A stretch of 34,769 nt of DNA from Rhizobium sp. Q54 (lineage in GTDB: Bacteria > Pseudomonadota > Alphaproteobacteria > Rickettsiales > UBA1997): positions 1-34,769 of the forward strand of contig CAMBXE010000015.1 of NCBI GenBank assembly GCA_945871805.1. The letters run 5' to 3'. A program made the translations under genes and the position numbers. The notes under the pieces were generated by a model, which searched no databases, had not been told where the DNA came from, and was given only the letters and a program-made list of their open reading frames with translations. Below, piece by piece: positions 8,655-17,548 of the stretch. Numbering within the stretch: position 1 is the stretch's first letter; each line of letters starts with the position of its first letter.

Positions 8655-9635
8655 CTATTTCAAGGCTTTAGTCACCTCACCCCGCACCTTTTTGATTTCC
8701 AAATCAGTTAACGGGATAAGACCTTTTTGCAAAAGATACCCATCCTTGCCGATGGTATTTTTGTTGATGATTTCTTGAGCAAATTCTTTCATTCCTGGAA
8801 CAAGATTTAGATGTTCTTTTTTAAAATAGATAAAGAGAGGGCGGGAAATAGGATATGTTCCCGAGACAATAGATTCAAAGCTCGGAGCCACATCATTAAT
8901 GTTTGCAGCTTTAATTATTCCGTGGTTTTCTTCAAGAAAAGAGAATCCAAAAATTCCTAAAGCATCAGCATCGTGAGTTAGTTTTTGGACGATCAAATTG
9001 TCATTTTCACCAGCCTCAATGAAATGTCCGTCGCTGCGCATTATGCCACATTTTTTCTTGGAAAGTTTCGTTAGTTTTTGGCAAGGTTCTTCCATTACTA
9101 ATTCAATGAAAGCATCGCGAGTGCCTGAGCTTGTAGGTGGGCCGTAGATTACAATTTTTGTGTTAGGAAGTGAGGGGTCGATCTCATTCCATTTTTGGTA
9201 AGTACTCCCTTCTCGAAGGGCGAGGAAAATTTGTTCTTTAGTTAGACTGAATTTTTTTCCGCTACTGAGATTGGCGAGAACAATTCCGTCGTAACCAATT
9301 TTAATTTCGACGATTTGTGTTACGCCATTTTCGGCGCATTTGGCAATTTCACTTTTTTGGATGTGACGCGAGGCGTTTGAAAAATCTGGATAGTCGTAGC
9401 CAACTCCCGAGCAAAATAATTTGAAGCCGCCGCCAGTTCCGGTTGATTCAATGATTGGAGTTTTAAATTCAGTATCGCGACCAAAAGTCTCGGCAATTAC
9501 TGCGGTGAATGGATAAACGGTTGATGATCCTACAACCTGAATATGCTTTCTATCCTTTGATTTGAATGGTTCAAAAGAGAAAGAATCAGTAACAAAAAAT
9601 GTGGCTAGAAGCGCAAGAGAAGTGAGTCGTAACAT
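8655..9635 (-). CDS. pstS: PstS-like phosphate ABC transporter substrate-binding protein
   Basis: This periplasmic protein captures phosphate for a PstCAB importer. A signal peptide opens the sequence (MLRLTSLALLATFFVTDSFS). The mature protein has the three phosphate-contact loops of the family: VVGSSTVYPF (residues 34-43), ESTGTGGGFKLFCSGVG (63-79) and PPTSSGTRDAF (166-176). SNASRHIQ and IGYDGIVLA are also family blocks. The length of 326 is normal. No pstC, pstA, pstB or phoU gene is nearby, so the rest of the transporter must be elsewhere, which is common in reduced alphaproteobacteria. The upstream 180-base gap carries a decayed palindromic element but no recognisable Pho box. Binding of a related oxyanion cannot be excluded. 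Confidence 0.88.
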   Translation of the reverse strand: MLRLTSLALLATFFVTDSFSFEPFKSKDRKHIQVVGSSTVYPFTAVIAETFGRDTEFKTPIIESTGTGGGFKLFCSGVGYDYPDFSNASRHIQKSEIAKCAENGVTQIVEIKIGYDGIVLANLSSGKKFSLTKEQIFLALREGSTYQKWNEIDPSLPNTKIVIYGPPTSSGTRDAFIELVMEEPCQKLTKLSKKKCGIMRSDGHFIEAGENDNLIVQKLTHDADALGIFGFSFLEENHGIIKAANINDVAPSFESIVSGTYPISRPLFIYFKKEHLNLVPGMKEFAQEIINKNTIGKDGYLLQKGLIPLTDLEIKKVRGEVTKALK

Positions 9636-9730
9636 GAACCGTTAAATTAGTTTGTTCGGCAGACGGTTGCATCACGTAAAAAATGTTGGGGCAGGGTTAG
9701 GATTTTCTTCCAAAAGTCAATCACTACGAA

Positions 9731-9758
9731 TGGACACCACAACAAGTGCGAGGTGACA
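9731..9758. repeat. Decayed copy of palindromic element family 1 (one arm)
   Basis: The sequence matches the left arm of the family found at 28601, with a few substitutions (for example GGACACCAC for GGACCCCGC). No right arm is found nearby. It lies in the divergent gap between the pstS-like gene and bamA and has probably lost half of itself. Confidence 0.65.
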
Positions 9759-9816
9759 CTTTTACAAGTACCAATCTTTAGTTTGTTATCCTGCATTTGT
9801 TGAGGGATTCATTAAC

Positions 9817-12180
9817 GTGAGTTGCATTCCAAGAACCCAAAAATATCTTAAAATTTCCTCCAATTTTCAATCAAAAATAATGCTAAAAAGATCTGCAAAA
9901 ACATTGCTGTTTCTTGTCGCATTTTTTTTGGCTCCGTTTTTTTTGTCTGATGTTTTTGCTGCTGATCAAACTTTGATAATTAATGGCAATGAGCGAGTTG
10001 ATGAAGAGACAATAATTTCTCTTCTTGATGTTTCTGGGCTGAAAAGAAATTCAGCGAAATCTTTGCAAGAATCAGTAAAAAAACTTTACGAATCCGATCT
10101 TTTTCTTGAGTCAAAAATTTATCGCCAGAATGAACAGATCATTGTTGAAGTGCGCGAAAACCCACTAATTTCTGACGTGAAATTTGTCGGCAATAAAAAG
10201 ATCGAAAACGAGGCGTTGCAAAGTGAAGTTGCCTCGAAAAAGCGCACGGTATTTACAAGGGCCAAGCTGCAAAATGACCTGAAGCGCATCAATGAAATTT
10301 ATCTTAAGAGCGGGCGCTTCTTAACCAAGATCGATCCAAAAATTATTCAAAAAGATCAAAATCGTGTCGAATTAATTTTCGAAATTTTCGAAGGGCCGAA
10401 AGCAAAAATTGGTAAAATTTATTTCGTTGGAAACCATGCATTCTCTGATCGCGAGCTGATGGAGGAGGTTTCAACTAAAGAATCAAAATGGTGGAAATTT
10501 CTTTCATCGAGTGACTCCTACGATTCCGACCGCATTGAATTTGATCGCGAAAAATTGCGACGTTTTTACGGCTCAAATGGTTACGCCGATTTTTCAATGA
10601 TCTCCTCGACCGCACAAATTACGCCGCAAAAAGATGAATTTTTTGTTACGTTTTTACTTGAAGAGGGAATCCAATATCGCGTCGGCGAGGCCAATATTAT
10701 CAACCATATCGACAAGTTCGACGCTTCGATTTTGAACAAAGAAATTCTCGTCAAAACAGGCAAGATATACAACTCGGATTTGATCGAAAAAACCGTCGAC
10801 AGAATGGTTGAAGCTATGTCAGAAAAGTCTTACGCCTTCGCTCACGTCGAGCCGGTTTTGAAGCGCAATCGCGAAGGAAAAATAATGGATGTTGATTTTG
10901 TCCTTCAGCAAACGCCGCGTATTTACATCGATCAAATTCGCATCGCAGGCAATACGCGAACAATGGATTCTGTCATTCGTCGTGAACTACGTTTTCGTGA
11001 AGGCGATGCTTACAATGTTACGAAAATTAATCGTTCAAAACAGCGCCTAGAAAATCTTGGATTTTTTGAAAAAGTTGAATTCAAAACCAAAAGAATTGGC
11101 GAGACCGACAAGGTTGATTTAGAAATTGAAGTGAAGGAAAAAAAGACGGGAGAACTTACTCTTGGCGTAGGCTACTCAACGGTCGATAAGGTTAGCGCTA
11201 ATATTGGAATCAAGGAGCGAAATTTATTTGGTACCGGTCAAGAACTTGGTTTTAACGTGCAAAAATCTTTTGCGCGCATGAGTTCAGAGGTGAATTACAC
11301 CAAGCCATATTTTATGAATTTGCCGATCGATGTTGGTTTCGATATTTTTAAATATGAGCTCAATAAACGTAACTCACTGATCTACGATCAAAGCTCGGCG
11401 GGCATTACCTTTCGGGGCGATTACATGATTACCGAATTTTTAAATCATCAGCTGCGCTACTCTTACTCCGAACAGACTGTTAGCAATATTTACAGCGGCG
11501 CGTCGCTTAGTTTGAGAATGTTGGAGGGAAGCTACACCAGCTCAGGCGTTGGTCAAACCTTCTCTTACGACAAAAGAGATAATCGCCTAAATCCCAAAGA
11601 TGGTTATTATGCCACGGTCTCGCAAGATTACTCTGGGCTTGGCGGGAATATTAATACCATCAAGCATGAAGGTTCTGCTGGTTATTACGTGCCGACGGTG
11701 AGCAAAGATTTTATTCTGAAATTCATGGCGCGCGGCGGTGTAATTGAAGGCATGGGCGGACAAGGCGTGCGCAGTAACTACGGTTTTTTCCTCGGTGGTA
11801 ATAATTTTCGCGGTTTTCAATATGCCGGGCTCGGTCCGCGTGTTCAAGATTCTTCAGGTAATTCGATCGGCAATGGCGTGCTTGGTGGTAAAATTTATTA
11901 CGTCGGAACTGCGGAATTCCTCTTCCCGCTTGGCTTGCCGCGTGAGCTTGGAATTAACGGAATTCTTTTCTCTGACAACGGAACGGTAAAAGGTGTTGAC
12001 CCACAATCACGCGCTGGCGCTAATATTTCCGACTCTGGCTCGATGCGCTCTTCTTACGGATTCAGCATCGCTTGGTCTTCACCTCTCGGTCCAATTCGTC
12101 TCGATTTTTCTAAGATTGCGAAGAGAGAAAAATATGACCAAACCCAAACTTTCCGATTTAGTTTCGGGACTAACTTTTAG
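9817..12180 (+). CDS. bamA: Outer-membrane protein assembly factor BamA
   Basis: BamA inserts beta-barrel proteins into the outer membrane. The N-terminal half carries repeated POTRA domains: LIINGNERVDEETIISLL, ISDVKFVGNKKIENEAL, IGKIYFVGNHAFSDRELM, a fourth, and YIDQIRIAGNTRTMDSVIRR. The C-terminal half is the 16-stranded barrel, with the conserved GGNNFRGFQYAGLGP loop near residue 665 and a final Phe (FRFSFGTNF). The listed start is a GTG with a GAGGG site ten bases upstream. An ATG at 9880 would begin directly with the signal peptide (MLKRSAKTLLFLVAFFLAPF) but has no ribosome site, so both are possible. The usual downstream neighbours (skp, lpxD, fabZ) are absent; a CorA gene follows nine bases after the stop. 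Confidence 0.96.
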   Translation: MSCIPRTQKYLKISSNFQSKIMLKRSAKTLLFLVAFFLAPFFLSDVFAADQTLIINGNERVDEETIISLLDVSGLKRNSAKSLQESVKKLYESDLFLESKIYRQNEQIIVEVRENPLISDVKFVGNKKIENEALQSEVASKKRTVFTRAKLQNDLKRINEIYLKSGRFLTKIDPKIIQKDQNRVELIFEIFEGPKAKIGKIYFVGNHAFSDRELMEEVSTKESKWWKFLSSSDSYDSDRIEFDREKLRRFYGSNGYADFSMISSTAQITPQKDEFFVTFLLEEGIQYRVGEANIINHIDKFDASILNKEILVKTGKIYNSDLIEKTVDRMVEAMSEKSYAFAHVEPVLKRNREGKIMDVDFVLQQTPRIYIDQIRIAGNTRTMDSVIRRELRFREGDAYNVTKINRSKQRLENLGFFEKVEFKTKRIGETDKVDLEIEVKEKKTGELTLGVGYSTVDKVSANIGIKERNLFGTGQELGFNVQKSFARMSSEVNYTKPYFMNLPIDVGFDIFKYELNKRNSLIYDQSSAGITFRGDYMITEFLNHQLRYSYSEQTVSNIYSGASLSLRMLEGSYTSSGVGQTFSYDKRDNRLNPKDGYYATVSQDYSGLGGNINTIKHEGSAGYYVPTVSKDFILKFMARGGVIEGMGGQGVRSNYGFFLGGNNFRGFQYAGLGPRVQDSSGNSIGNGVLGGKIYYVGTAEFLFPLGLPRELGINGILFSDNGTVKGVDPQSRAGANISDSGSMRSSYGFSIAWSSPLGPIRLDFSKIAKREKYDQTQTFRFSFGTNF

Positions 12181-12188
12181 AGCTAAAC

Positions 12189-13151
12189 ATGATTCGCTTA
12201 TTCCAACTCCCCACCTACCTCCAACAAAAAGTTTCTTCTCTTCGTGAGATCGAAAATTTTGATGAGATTAGACAAAAAATTTCTTGGATAGATCTGCAAG
12301 ATCCAACGCCAACGCAGATTCGTGAGGTTGAAGAATTTTACGGAATAAGTTTTCCAACGCGTCAACAACAAGAAGAAATCGAAATTTCTTCGCGCTATTT
12401 GGAGAATGCCGGAATCATCAAAATCAACTCCACTTTCGTTAATATAATTCCGCACACCGGTAAGTTGGATGAGCAGGAAATGTCCTTTATCATTACCGAA
12501 AAAACTCTTTTCACTCTGCGTTATTTCGATAGTCGGGTGATTTTGGATGTGGTAAAAAAAATTAAACAATCGCCGCTGATTTTCGTTAATCCGTCAAAAA
12601 TTTTTGTTTCTATTCTTGAGGCACGCATAGATTTCGACGCAGATTTAATGGAATCCGTTTCAAAATATGTCGCCGATATCGGGCGCAAAGTTACCTACGA
12701 CAAAAACCTTGACGAGAAAATGTTGCTCAAAATAAGTGAATGCCAAGAGTTAACAATGTCGTTGCGCGAGGCCTTGTTCGATAAGCAGCGTGTGCTTTCA
12801 TCGCTGCTTAGAAACGAGGATCTAATGGTCGAGAGTTACAACCGTTTGCGCATCGTCATCAAGGATATCAACTCACTAATCGAACACGCGAATTTCAATT
12901 TTACTCGCCTTGAGTATCTTCAAAATTCTTTCCTTGGTTTATTGAATATTGAGCAAAACAAAGTGATCAAAACCTTTACTGTGGTTTCTCTAGTTTTCAT
13001 GCCGCCAACATTAATCGCGAGTATTTACGGAATGAACTTCCACCTAATGCCAGAGCTTGCTTGGAATATTGGTTACCCAATCGCTTTGTGTTTGATGTTG
13101 ATCTCTTCCGTGATTCCGCTCGCGATCTTCAAACGTAAAAAGTGGCTCTAA
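12189..13151 (+). CDS. corA: CorA-family magnesium or cobalt transporter
   Basis: A pentameric inner-membrane channel for divalent cations, probably magnesium. The 320-residue product has a long cytoplasmic alpha/beta N-terminal region rich in charged helices and two membrane helices at the very end. The first helix ends with the diagnostic YGMN motif (280-283), preceded by VSLVFMPPTLIASI and followed by the short periplasmic loop FHLMPELAW. The C-terminal tail is basic (FKRKKWL), as usual for cytoplasmic ends. The gene starts nine bases after bamA, and its stop overlaps the mreD start by one base (TAATG), so bamA-corA-mreD-mrdA probably share a transcript. The ion specificity cannot be told from the motif alone. 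Confidence 0.92.
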   Translation: MIRLFQLPTYLQQKVSSLREIENFDEIRQKISWIDLQDPTPTQIREVEEFYGISFPTRQQQEEIEISSRYLENAGIIKINSTFVNIIPHTGKLDEQEMSFIITEKTLFTLRYFDSRVILDVVKKIKQSPLIFVNPSKIFVSILEARIDFDADLMESVSKYVADIGRKVTYDKNLDEKMLLKISECQELTMSLREALFDKQRVLSSLLRNEDLMVESYNRLRIVIKDINSLIEHANFNFTRLEYLQNSFLGLLNIEQNKVIKTFTVVSLVFMPPTLIASIYGMNFHLMPELAWNIGYPIALCLMLISSVIPLAIFKRKKWL

Positions 13152-13642
13152 TGCAAAAAACAACTCTAACAACATTGGCGCTGCACCTAATCACGGTGCT
13201 ATTTGTAATCATGAATGTCTCGAGCGTTAACGTCGCCGGATTTGCTAATGTCGTGCCGCTTTTTGATTTGATGGCGATTTTCTATTTTTCTATTTTCAAA
13301 AATATTTTTGCGATCTGGTTTATTTTCTTACTCGGTATTTGGAATGATGCTTTGAGTGGCAACATGCTCGGCGTCACTGCTCTTTGCTATATTCTTCTGA
13401 TCAAATTTTTTGTGCTACTTAATCACAAAATGCTGATCAAAGAAAATTTTAAACAAGTCTGTGAGCAATTTATATTTTTCTGCTTTTTGTTTTTATTGAT
13501 GAAATGGGCGATTCTTTCGATTATTAGTGGAACAGTTTACAGCGTCGTTACTCCCTTAGCGCAGATGGTTTTATCGTCGGCATTTTATGTTTTGATGCAT
13601 AAGTTTTTTGATTTTCTTAGCACCAAACTTTTGGACGAATAA
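13151..13642 (+). CDS. mreD: Rod shape-determining membrane protein MreD
   Basis: MreD is a small polytopic inner-membrane protein of the elongasome, acting with MreC and PBP2. The 163-residue product is almost entirely hydrophobic, with about five membrane helices, and carries the family block GIWNDALSGNMLGVTAL in the middle. The ATG sharing a base with the corA stop is preferred; a GTG nine bases earlier would only add MAL. The next gene, mrdA, begins immediately after the stop (TAA-ATG). The usual order mreB-mreC-mreD-mrdA-rodA is only partly kept: mreB and mreC are replaced upstream by bamA and corA, and rodA does not follow. Identification relies on the motif, hydrophobicity and position next to PBP2. 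Confidence 0.85.
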   Translation: MQKTTLTTLALHLITVLFVIMNVSSVNVAGFANVVPLFDLMAIFYFSIFKNIFAIWFIFLLGIWNDALSGNMLGVTALCYILLIKFFVLLNHKMLIKENFKQVCEQFIFFCFLFLLMKWAILSIISGTVYSVVTPLAQMVLSSAFYVLMHKFFDFLSTKLLDE

Positions 13643-15442
13643 ATGCTTCGCGACATCCGCAAAAATAAAGTTTTTAATCGGCGCGCATTGATTCTTGGCG
13701 CTGCGCAATCTGGCCTTGCCGGTGTTCTAGTCTTACGTCTGAGCTACTTACAGCTTTGGAAGCATGAAGAATATTCAATCCAATCGGATAGCAATCGGAT
13801 CAAGCCAATAATTAACCCAGCGCCACGCGGCACGGTATTTGATCGCACAGGTTTTCCACTTACCAGAAATGACGGCAATTTTCGCCTGTTGCTTTATCTC
13901 AACAGAAAAAGAAATGCGCAGGATTTGATCGACAAACTGGCTTCGGTCCTGGATTCAACTGATAAAGAGAAAGAAACCTTCTCTGCTAAAATAAAAAATT
14001 CTCGTCGCAAATCCATTATTTCTCTGGTCGATAATTTGGGTTGGGACGATCTCGCGCGCATTGAAACTAACTCGCATTTATTGCCGGGAATCTCGATCGA
14101 AAGCGGCATTATTCGTCGCTATCCATACCCAGCCGAGACTGCACATTTCCTGGGTTACGTCTCCCTTCCGTCTGAAACGGAAATTGATACAAATGAGCAA
14201 GCTCTTTTTATGCATCCAGATTTCCGCATCGGAAAATTTGGTCTCGAAAAAACTTTTGACGAAGCCCTGCGCGGAAAATATGGGGTAAAATATGTTGAGG
14301 TTGATGTTCACGAAATTCCGTTACGCACCTTGTCGACAAAACAAATGGTTGAAGGCTCGCGCTTGAATTTAACGATCGACTTTCAACTGCAAAGATTCGT
14401 AACCGAACGCATTAAAAACGACGTTGCTTCGGTAGTGGTGATGAATGTGAAAACCGGTGAAATCTTGAGCTACGCTTCTTCGCCAACTTTCGATCCAAAT
14501 AATTTTGTTGAAGGTGTTTCGAAAGAATATTGGCAGCAATTATATGAAGATCCGCACAAGCCTTTGAGTAATAAGCCGGTCTCAGCCCTTTATCCTCCAG
14601 GCTCAACTTTTAAATTAATGGTTGCGCTTGCGGGATTGGAAAATGGTTTCAATCCGGCAACTCGAGTTCACTGCAACGGTTCTTATCAAATTGGAAGAAG
14701 AGCTTTTCATTGCTGGAAAGAAGGCGGACACGGCACGCTCGACTTGGTCGGTGGCATCATGAATTCTTGTAACGTTTATTTTTACACTCTCGCCAATCAA
14801 ATCGGTTACGTAAAATTTACCGAAATGGCGCGACGCTTTGGTTACGGCGAAAAAGTCGACATTAGTTTGCATGGCTCCAAATCTGGGCTCGTGCCATCCG
14901 ATGAGTGGAAAAGAAAAAATTTTAAACAGCCTTGGGTTGGTGGAGACACTTTAAATACCGCGATTGGTCAGGGCATGTTGCTTGCGACTCCAATACAGAT
15001 GGCTCTAGTTACTGCGCGCATCGCTAACGGCGGTATTCCAATCAAACCTTACTTGGTGCGCAATCACAATATTTACAAACAATACGACGAACTCAGCAGC
15101 AAACCGATGGTGAAAAGCGCACACATGGAGCTAATCCATGAAGGAATGTACCGCGTGATGAATGAACCGGGAGGCACGGCCTACGGCAAGAGAATCGATG
15201 TGAAAGGTTTCGAAATGGCCGGCAAAACAGGAACTTCGCAAATCATTTCCAAGCGTGAAGATGAAATGACTGGCGCTGAAGCGAAGGCTCACGCCAATCA
15301 CGCAATCTTCGTTGGCTTTGCTCCTGCGCGTAACCCAAAATATGCAATTTCAGTTGTAGTCGAGCATGGCGGCGGCGGTTCGGCAGCGGCAGCGCCGATC
15401 GGTAAGGACGTAATGATGGAAGTGCAGGGACTGAATAAGTAA
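13643..15442 (+). CDS. mrdA: Penicillin-binding protein 2 (peptidoglycan transpeptidase)
   Basis: PBP2 cross-links peptidoglycan during cell elongation. The 599-residue protein has one N-terminal membrane anchor (residues about 13-33), then the dimerisation domain with PRGTVFDRTGFPLTRN (61-76), and the transpeptidase domain. Catalytic motifs are complete: S321-T-F-K324 in YPPGSTFKLM, S375-C-N377 in MNSCNVYFY, and K528-T-G530 in MAGKTGTSQI. The block VGGDTLNTAIGQGMLLATP (432-450) is also typical. The stop lies 72 bases from the convergent pabB stop, with a hairpin between. Presence of mreD and PBP2 shows the cell keeps a rod-type elongation machinery and is not wall-less. Confidence 0.97.
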   Translation: MLRDIRKNKVFNRRALILGAAQSGLAGVLVLRLSYLQLWKHEEYSIQSDSNRIKPIINPAPRGTVFDRTGFPLTRNDGNFRLLLYLNRKRNAQDLIDKLASVLDSTDKEKETFSAKIKNSRRKSIISLVDNLGWDDLARIETNSHLLPGISIESGIIRRYPYPAETAHFLGYVSLPSETEIDTNEQALFMHPDFRIGKFGLEKTFDEALRGKYGVKYVEVDVHEIPLRTLSTKQMVEGSRLNLTIDFQLQRFVTERIKNDVASVVVMNVKTGEILSYASSPTFDPNNFVEGVSKEYWQQLYEDPHKPLSNKPVSALYPPGSTFKLMVALAGLENGFNPATRVHCNGSYQIGRRAFHCWKEGGHGTLDLVGGIMNSCNVYFYTLANQIGYVKFTEMARRFGYGEKVDISLHGSKSGLVPSDEWKRKNFKQPWVGGDTLNTAIGQGMLLATPIQMALVTARIANGGIPIKPYLVRNHNIYKQYDELSSKPMVKSAHMELIHEGMYRVMNEPGGTAYGKRIDVKGFEMAGKTGTSQIISKREDEMTGAEAKAHANHAIFVGFAPARNPKYAISVVVEHGGGGSAAAAPIGKDVMMEVQGLNK

Positions 15443-15469
15443 TGCGATTTTTTATTTATCGTTGCGAGT

Positions 15470-15518
15470 GTAGCGCGGCAATCCATTTGTAACACGAACT
15501 GGATTGTTAAATCGCTAC
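15470..15518. terminator. Two-tier hairpin between convergent mrdA and pabB
   Basis: Outer arms GTAGCG/CGCTAC enclose inner arms CAATCCA/TGGATTG. The right outer arm overlaps the pabB stop codon. The symmetric placement between two convergent stops suggests a bidirectional 3'-end structure, though no clear T-run follows on either side. Confidence 0.45.
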
Positions 15519-17041
15519 GTTTCTTGCAATAACGAACGGGTAACTTTCATCAATGCCTTCGCCTTACTGTAAGTCTCCGCCAATTCTTTCTCTGGATCTG
15601 AATCAAAAGTAATTGCTCCACCTGTTTGGAATTCGAATTTTTTTCCCTGCAAAATTAAGGTGCGAATCACCACTGAAAAATTTGCTGATTTTTGATCGAT
15701 GAAGCCGATCGCACCGCTGTAAATTCCGCGATTAATTTTTTCTTCTTTTGCGGCAATTTCCATCGCTTTGATTTTTGGTGCGCCAGTCATCGAGCCAGGA
15801 GGAAAGCAGGCTTTTAGAGCATCAATGCTTAAACAATCTTGATTTAATTCGCCGTGAATTTCTGACGACATATGGTGAATGGTTTTGTAGGTCGTGATCT
15901 TGAAAAGTTTTTTAACGACGACGCTTCCGGCCTTGCAAATTCTAGCTAAGTCGTTTCTCACCAAGTCGACAATCATTAAATTTTCTGCGCACTCTTTGGG
16001 AGAATTTTTTAAATCTAATTTATTTTGACGGTCGGACTTTTCATCGGAGCCACGAGGCGCCGTGCCTTTGATTGGTCGTGAAATAATCTTCCGATTTTTG
16101 ACCTGAAAAAATAATTCTGGGCTCGAAGAAATAATAAAATTTTCATCAAGTTTTGAAAATGATGAGTAGTTGGCTGGGCTGATTTTGGTAAGATCGACAA
16201 AGGCTTTGAAAGCTGATTGTTGGTTTTGTTTTTGTTTAAATTCACCAAAAAATTTTCGCGTTAAATTGGTTTGGTAAAGATCGCCGCGGGCGATTAATTC
16301 TTTAATTTTAGAGATGGTTTTTAAGTAAGAGGAATCGGTGAAGTTCGAATGGACCCCGCAACAAGTGCGGGGTGACGGACTGGAGGTGATGCGGGGTGAT
16401 AGACTTCTGCTAGAGAATAGACTGGGCATAGTGGCTGACAGACTGGTGTTGCGCTGTAACGCTTCTGGCATACCTACTTTCAATCTGTTATCCAGCGCCC
16501 CAAGTCCATTACCCCGAATCACCATCAGTCTGTCACCCAGCGCCACCATCAGTTTGTCACCCCGCGCCACCATCAGTTTGTCACCCCGCACTTGTTGCGG
16601 GGTCCATTTCATTACTTTTTCCAAAAGTTTTTCATCCGAAAAAATCGCCGTCAGTTCCTTCTTTTTGTGATCAAACTCAAAAACCAAATTAAAATTCACC
16701 AACCAAATCTTCGGTAAATAGATGAAGGATTTTTTAGTTTTGGGGAATTTTTCAAAATCATGTGCGACCTCATAGGAAAGGTATCCAAACCATCTTTCTT
16801 CGCTGTTTTTTAGAATTTTTTCAGCAGCAAAAAAATCTGCACAGACAATTTTTTCGCGCGGAAAAATTGCTAAGTAAGAATTTTTTTCATCCGGTTTTTC
16901 ATCCGGTTTTTCATTCAGGCCCGAATAAAGAAAAATCCAACTTTCATCGCGATAATTGTCGGAGATTTTTTGAGCAAAATTTAGAGGATCCTGCCAAGGA
17001 ATCGCGGTGTTATTGAGCGCCACCTTGAAGGCCATGGCCAT
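15515..17041 (-). CDS. pabB: Aminodeoxychorismate synthase component I (PabB) with an in-frame palindromic insert
   Basis: PabB converts chorismate with ammonia to 4-amino-4-deoxychorismate for folate. The catalytic chorismate-binding domain is intact: GDLYQTNLTRKF (253-264), SSSPELFF (305-312), RPIKGTAPRG (322-331), DLVRNDLARIC (359-369) and PPGSMTGAPKIKAMEI (414-429). Residues about 146-231 do not belong to the family. They are encoded by a GC-rich palindromic element, including three copies of an eight-residue unit like RGDKLMVA, and end in TCCGVH. The insert lies in the linker before the catalytic domain, keeps the frame and adds no stop. Without it the protein would be about 422 residues, closer to normal. 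PabC is not fused. The start overlaps the upstream lipoprotein gene by 32 bases; an ATG two codons later is also possible. Confidence 0.93.
   Translation of the reverse strand: MAMAFKVALNNTAIPWQDPLNFAQKISDNYRDESWIFLYSGLNEKPDEKPDEKNSYLAIFPREKIVCADFFAAEKILKNSEERWFGYLSYEVAHDFEKFPKTKKSFIYLPKIWLVNFNLVFEFDHKKKELTAIFSDEKLLEKVMKWTPQQVRGDKLMVARGDKLMVALGDRLMVIRGNGLGALDNRLKVGMPEALQRNTSLSATMPSLFSSRSLSPRITSSPSPRTCCGVHSNFTDSSYLKTISKIKELIARGDLYQTNLTRKFFGEFKQKQNQQSAFKAFVDLTKISPANYSSFSKLDENFIISSSPELFFQVKNRKIISRPIKGTAPRGSDEKSDRQNKLDLKNSPKECAENLMIVDLVRNDLARICKAGSVVVKKLFKITTYKTIHHMSSEIHGELNQDCLSIDALKACFPPGSMTGAPKIKAMEIAAKEEKINRGIYSGAIGFIDQKSANFSVVIRTLILQGKKFEFQTGGAITFDSDPEKELAETYSKAKALMKVTRSLLQET
16350..16606. 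repeat. Palindromic element family 1, inserted within pabB
   Basis: The ends are inverted arms: TGGACCCCGCAACAAGTGCG at the left and its complement at the right, each ending in the GTCACC/GGTGAC core. Inside, close to the right arm, a 24-base unit (containing CACCATCAGTTTGTCACC) is repeated about three times. All length changes are multiples of three, which keeps pabB open. The middle is diverged but still recognisable as degenerate arm copies (for example CTGTTATCCAGCGCC). Confidence 0.9.
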
Positions 17042-17504
17042 TTTGTGAGCCTTGATCGTAGTAGTAATCGATTATGTTTTTTGGTGCATTACCAGCGCCA
17101 ACCATTGGTCGAGGTTGCGCATTGGCAGTTTTTTGAATGTTCACAAAATACTCCTTCTCTTTGAACTCGTTACACTTTCCAGAAAACATGAATGAATAGT
17201 AAGGCACTACCAACATTGAGCCCATTGCATCCGCAAGGCATTTTTTGTTTTTAGCTGCCACCCAAACCTCGAGCTGTAATTGCGCTGAACCGTAACCATC
17301 TTTAGTTATAACGGCAGTTTGATTTTTTGCTTCAATCTTAATTGTTGCCGGAGTCTGTCCGTAATTTTTCCCCTCGATGAAAATATTAGCACCTGTTGGA
17401 CTGGAGTTGATTGATACCTCTCCTTGATTGTCGTTGAACATCATTGCGCAAGAAGACGCAAAAGAAAGGACGGCCACGAGAGCGAATTGGCGAAGTAATT
17501 TCAT
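17010..17504 (-). CDS. PEGA-domain lipoprotein
   Basis: The 164-residue product starts with a lipoprotein signal (MKLLRQFALVAVLSFASSC, lipidated Cys19). A single PEGA-like domain follows at about residues 28-78, with the pattern INSSPTGANIFIEGKNYGQT and ITKDGYGSAQLQL. A short hydrophobic region (LADAMGSMLVVPYYSFMFSG) and a low-complexity Asn/Gly/Gln tail complete it. PEGA domains are surface or periplasmic beta-rich modules; no enzyme activity is known. Similar small lipoproteins in which a PEGA domain is followed by a hydrophobic stretch occur widely in proteobacteria. Its end overlaps the pabB start by 32 bases, so the two are probably co-transcribed, though no functional link is evident. 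Confidence 0.75.
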   Translation of the reverse strand: MKLLRQFALVAVLSFASSCAMMFNDNQGEVSINSSPTGANIFIEGKNYGQTPATIKIEAKNQTAVITKDGYGSAQLQLEVWVAAKNKKCLADAMGSMLVVPYYSFMFSGKCNEFKEKEYFVNIQKTANAQPRPMVGAGNAPKNIIDYYYDQGSQNGHGLQGGAQ

Positions 17505-17512
17505 ATTTAAAA

Positions 17513-17548
17513 AGATTATTTTTTAGATTATTTTTTAGATTATTTTTT
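17513..17548. repeat. Three tandem 12-base units across the lpxL stop
   Basis: AGATTATTTTTT occurs three times in a row. The third copy contains the lpxL stop codon (17540-17542). A slippage-type microsatellite; its A/T runs may influence translation of the following lipoprotein gene but this is not shown. Confidence 0.8.

Noticed and set aside
11587-11847. Leftward frame within bamA
   Set aside because: Antisense shadow of the barrel-coding part of bamA.
16345-16355. GTTCGAAT resembling a tRNA T-loop
   Set aside because: It is in pabB coding sequence at the edge of the repeat, with no acceptor or anticodon stem around it.
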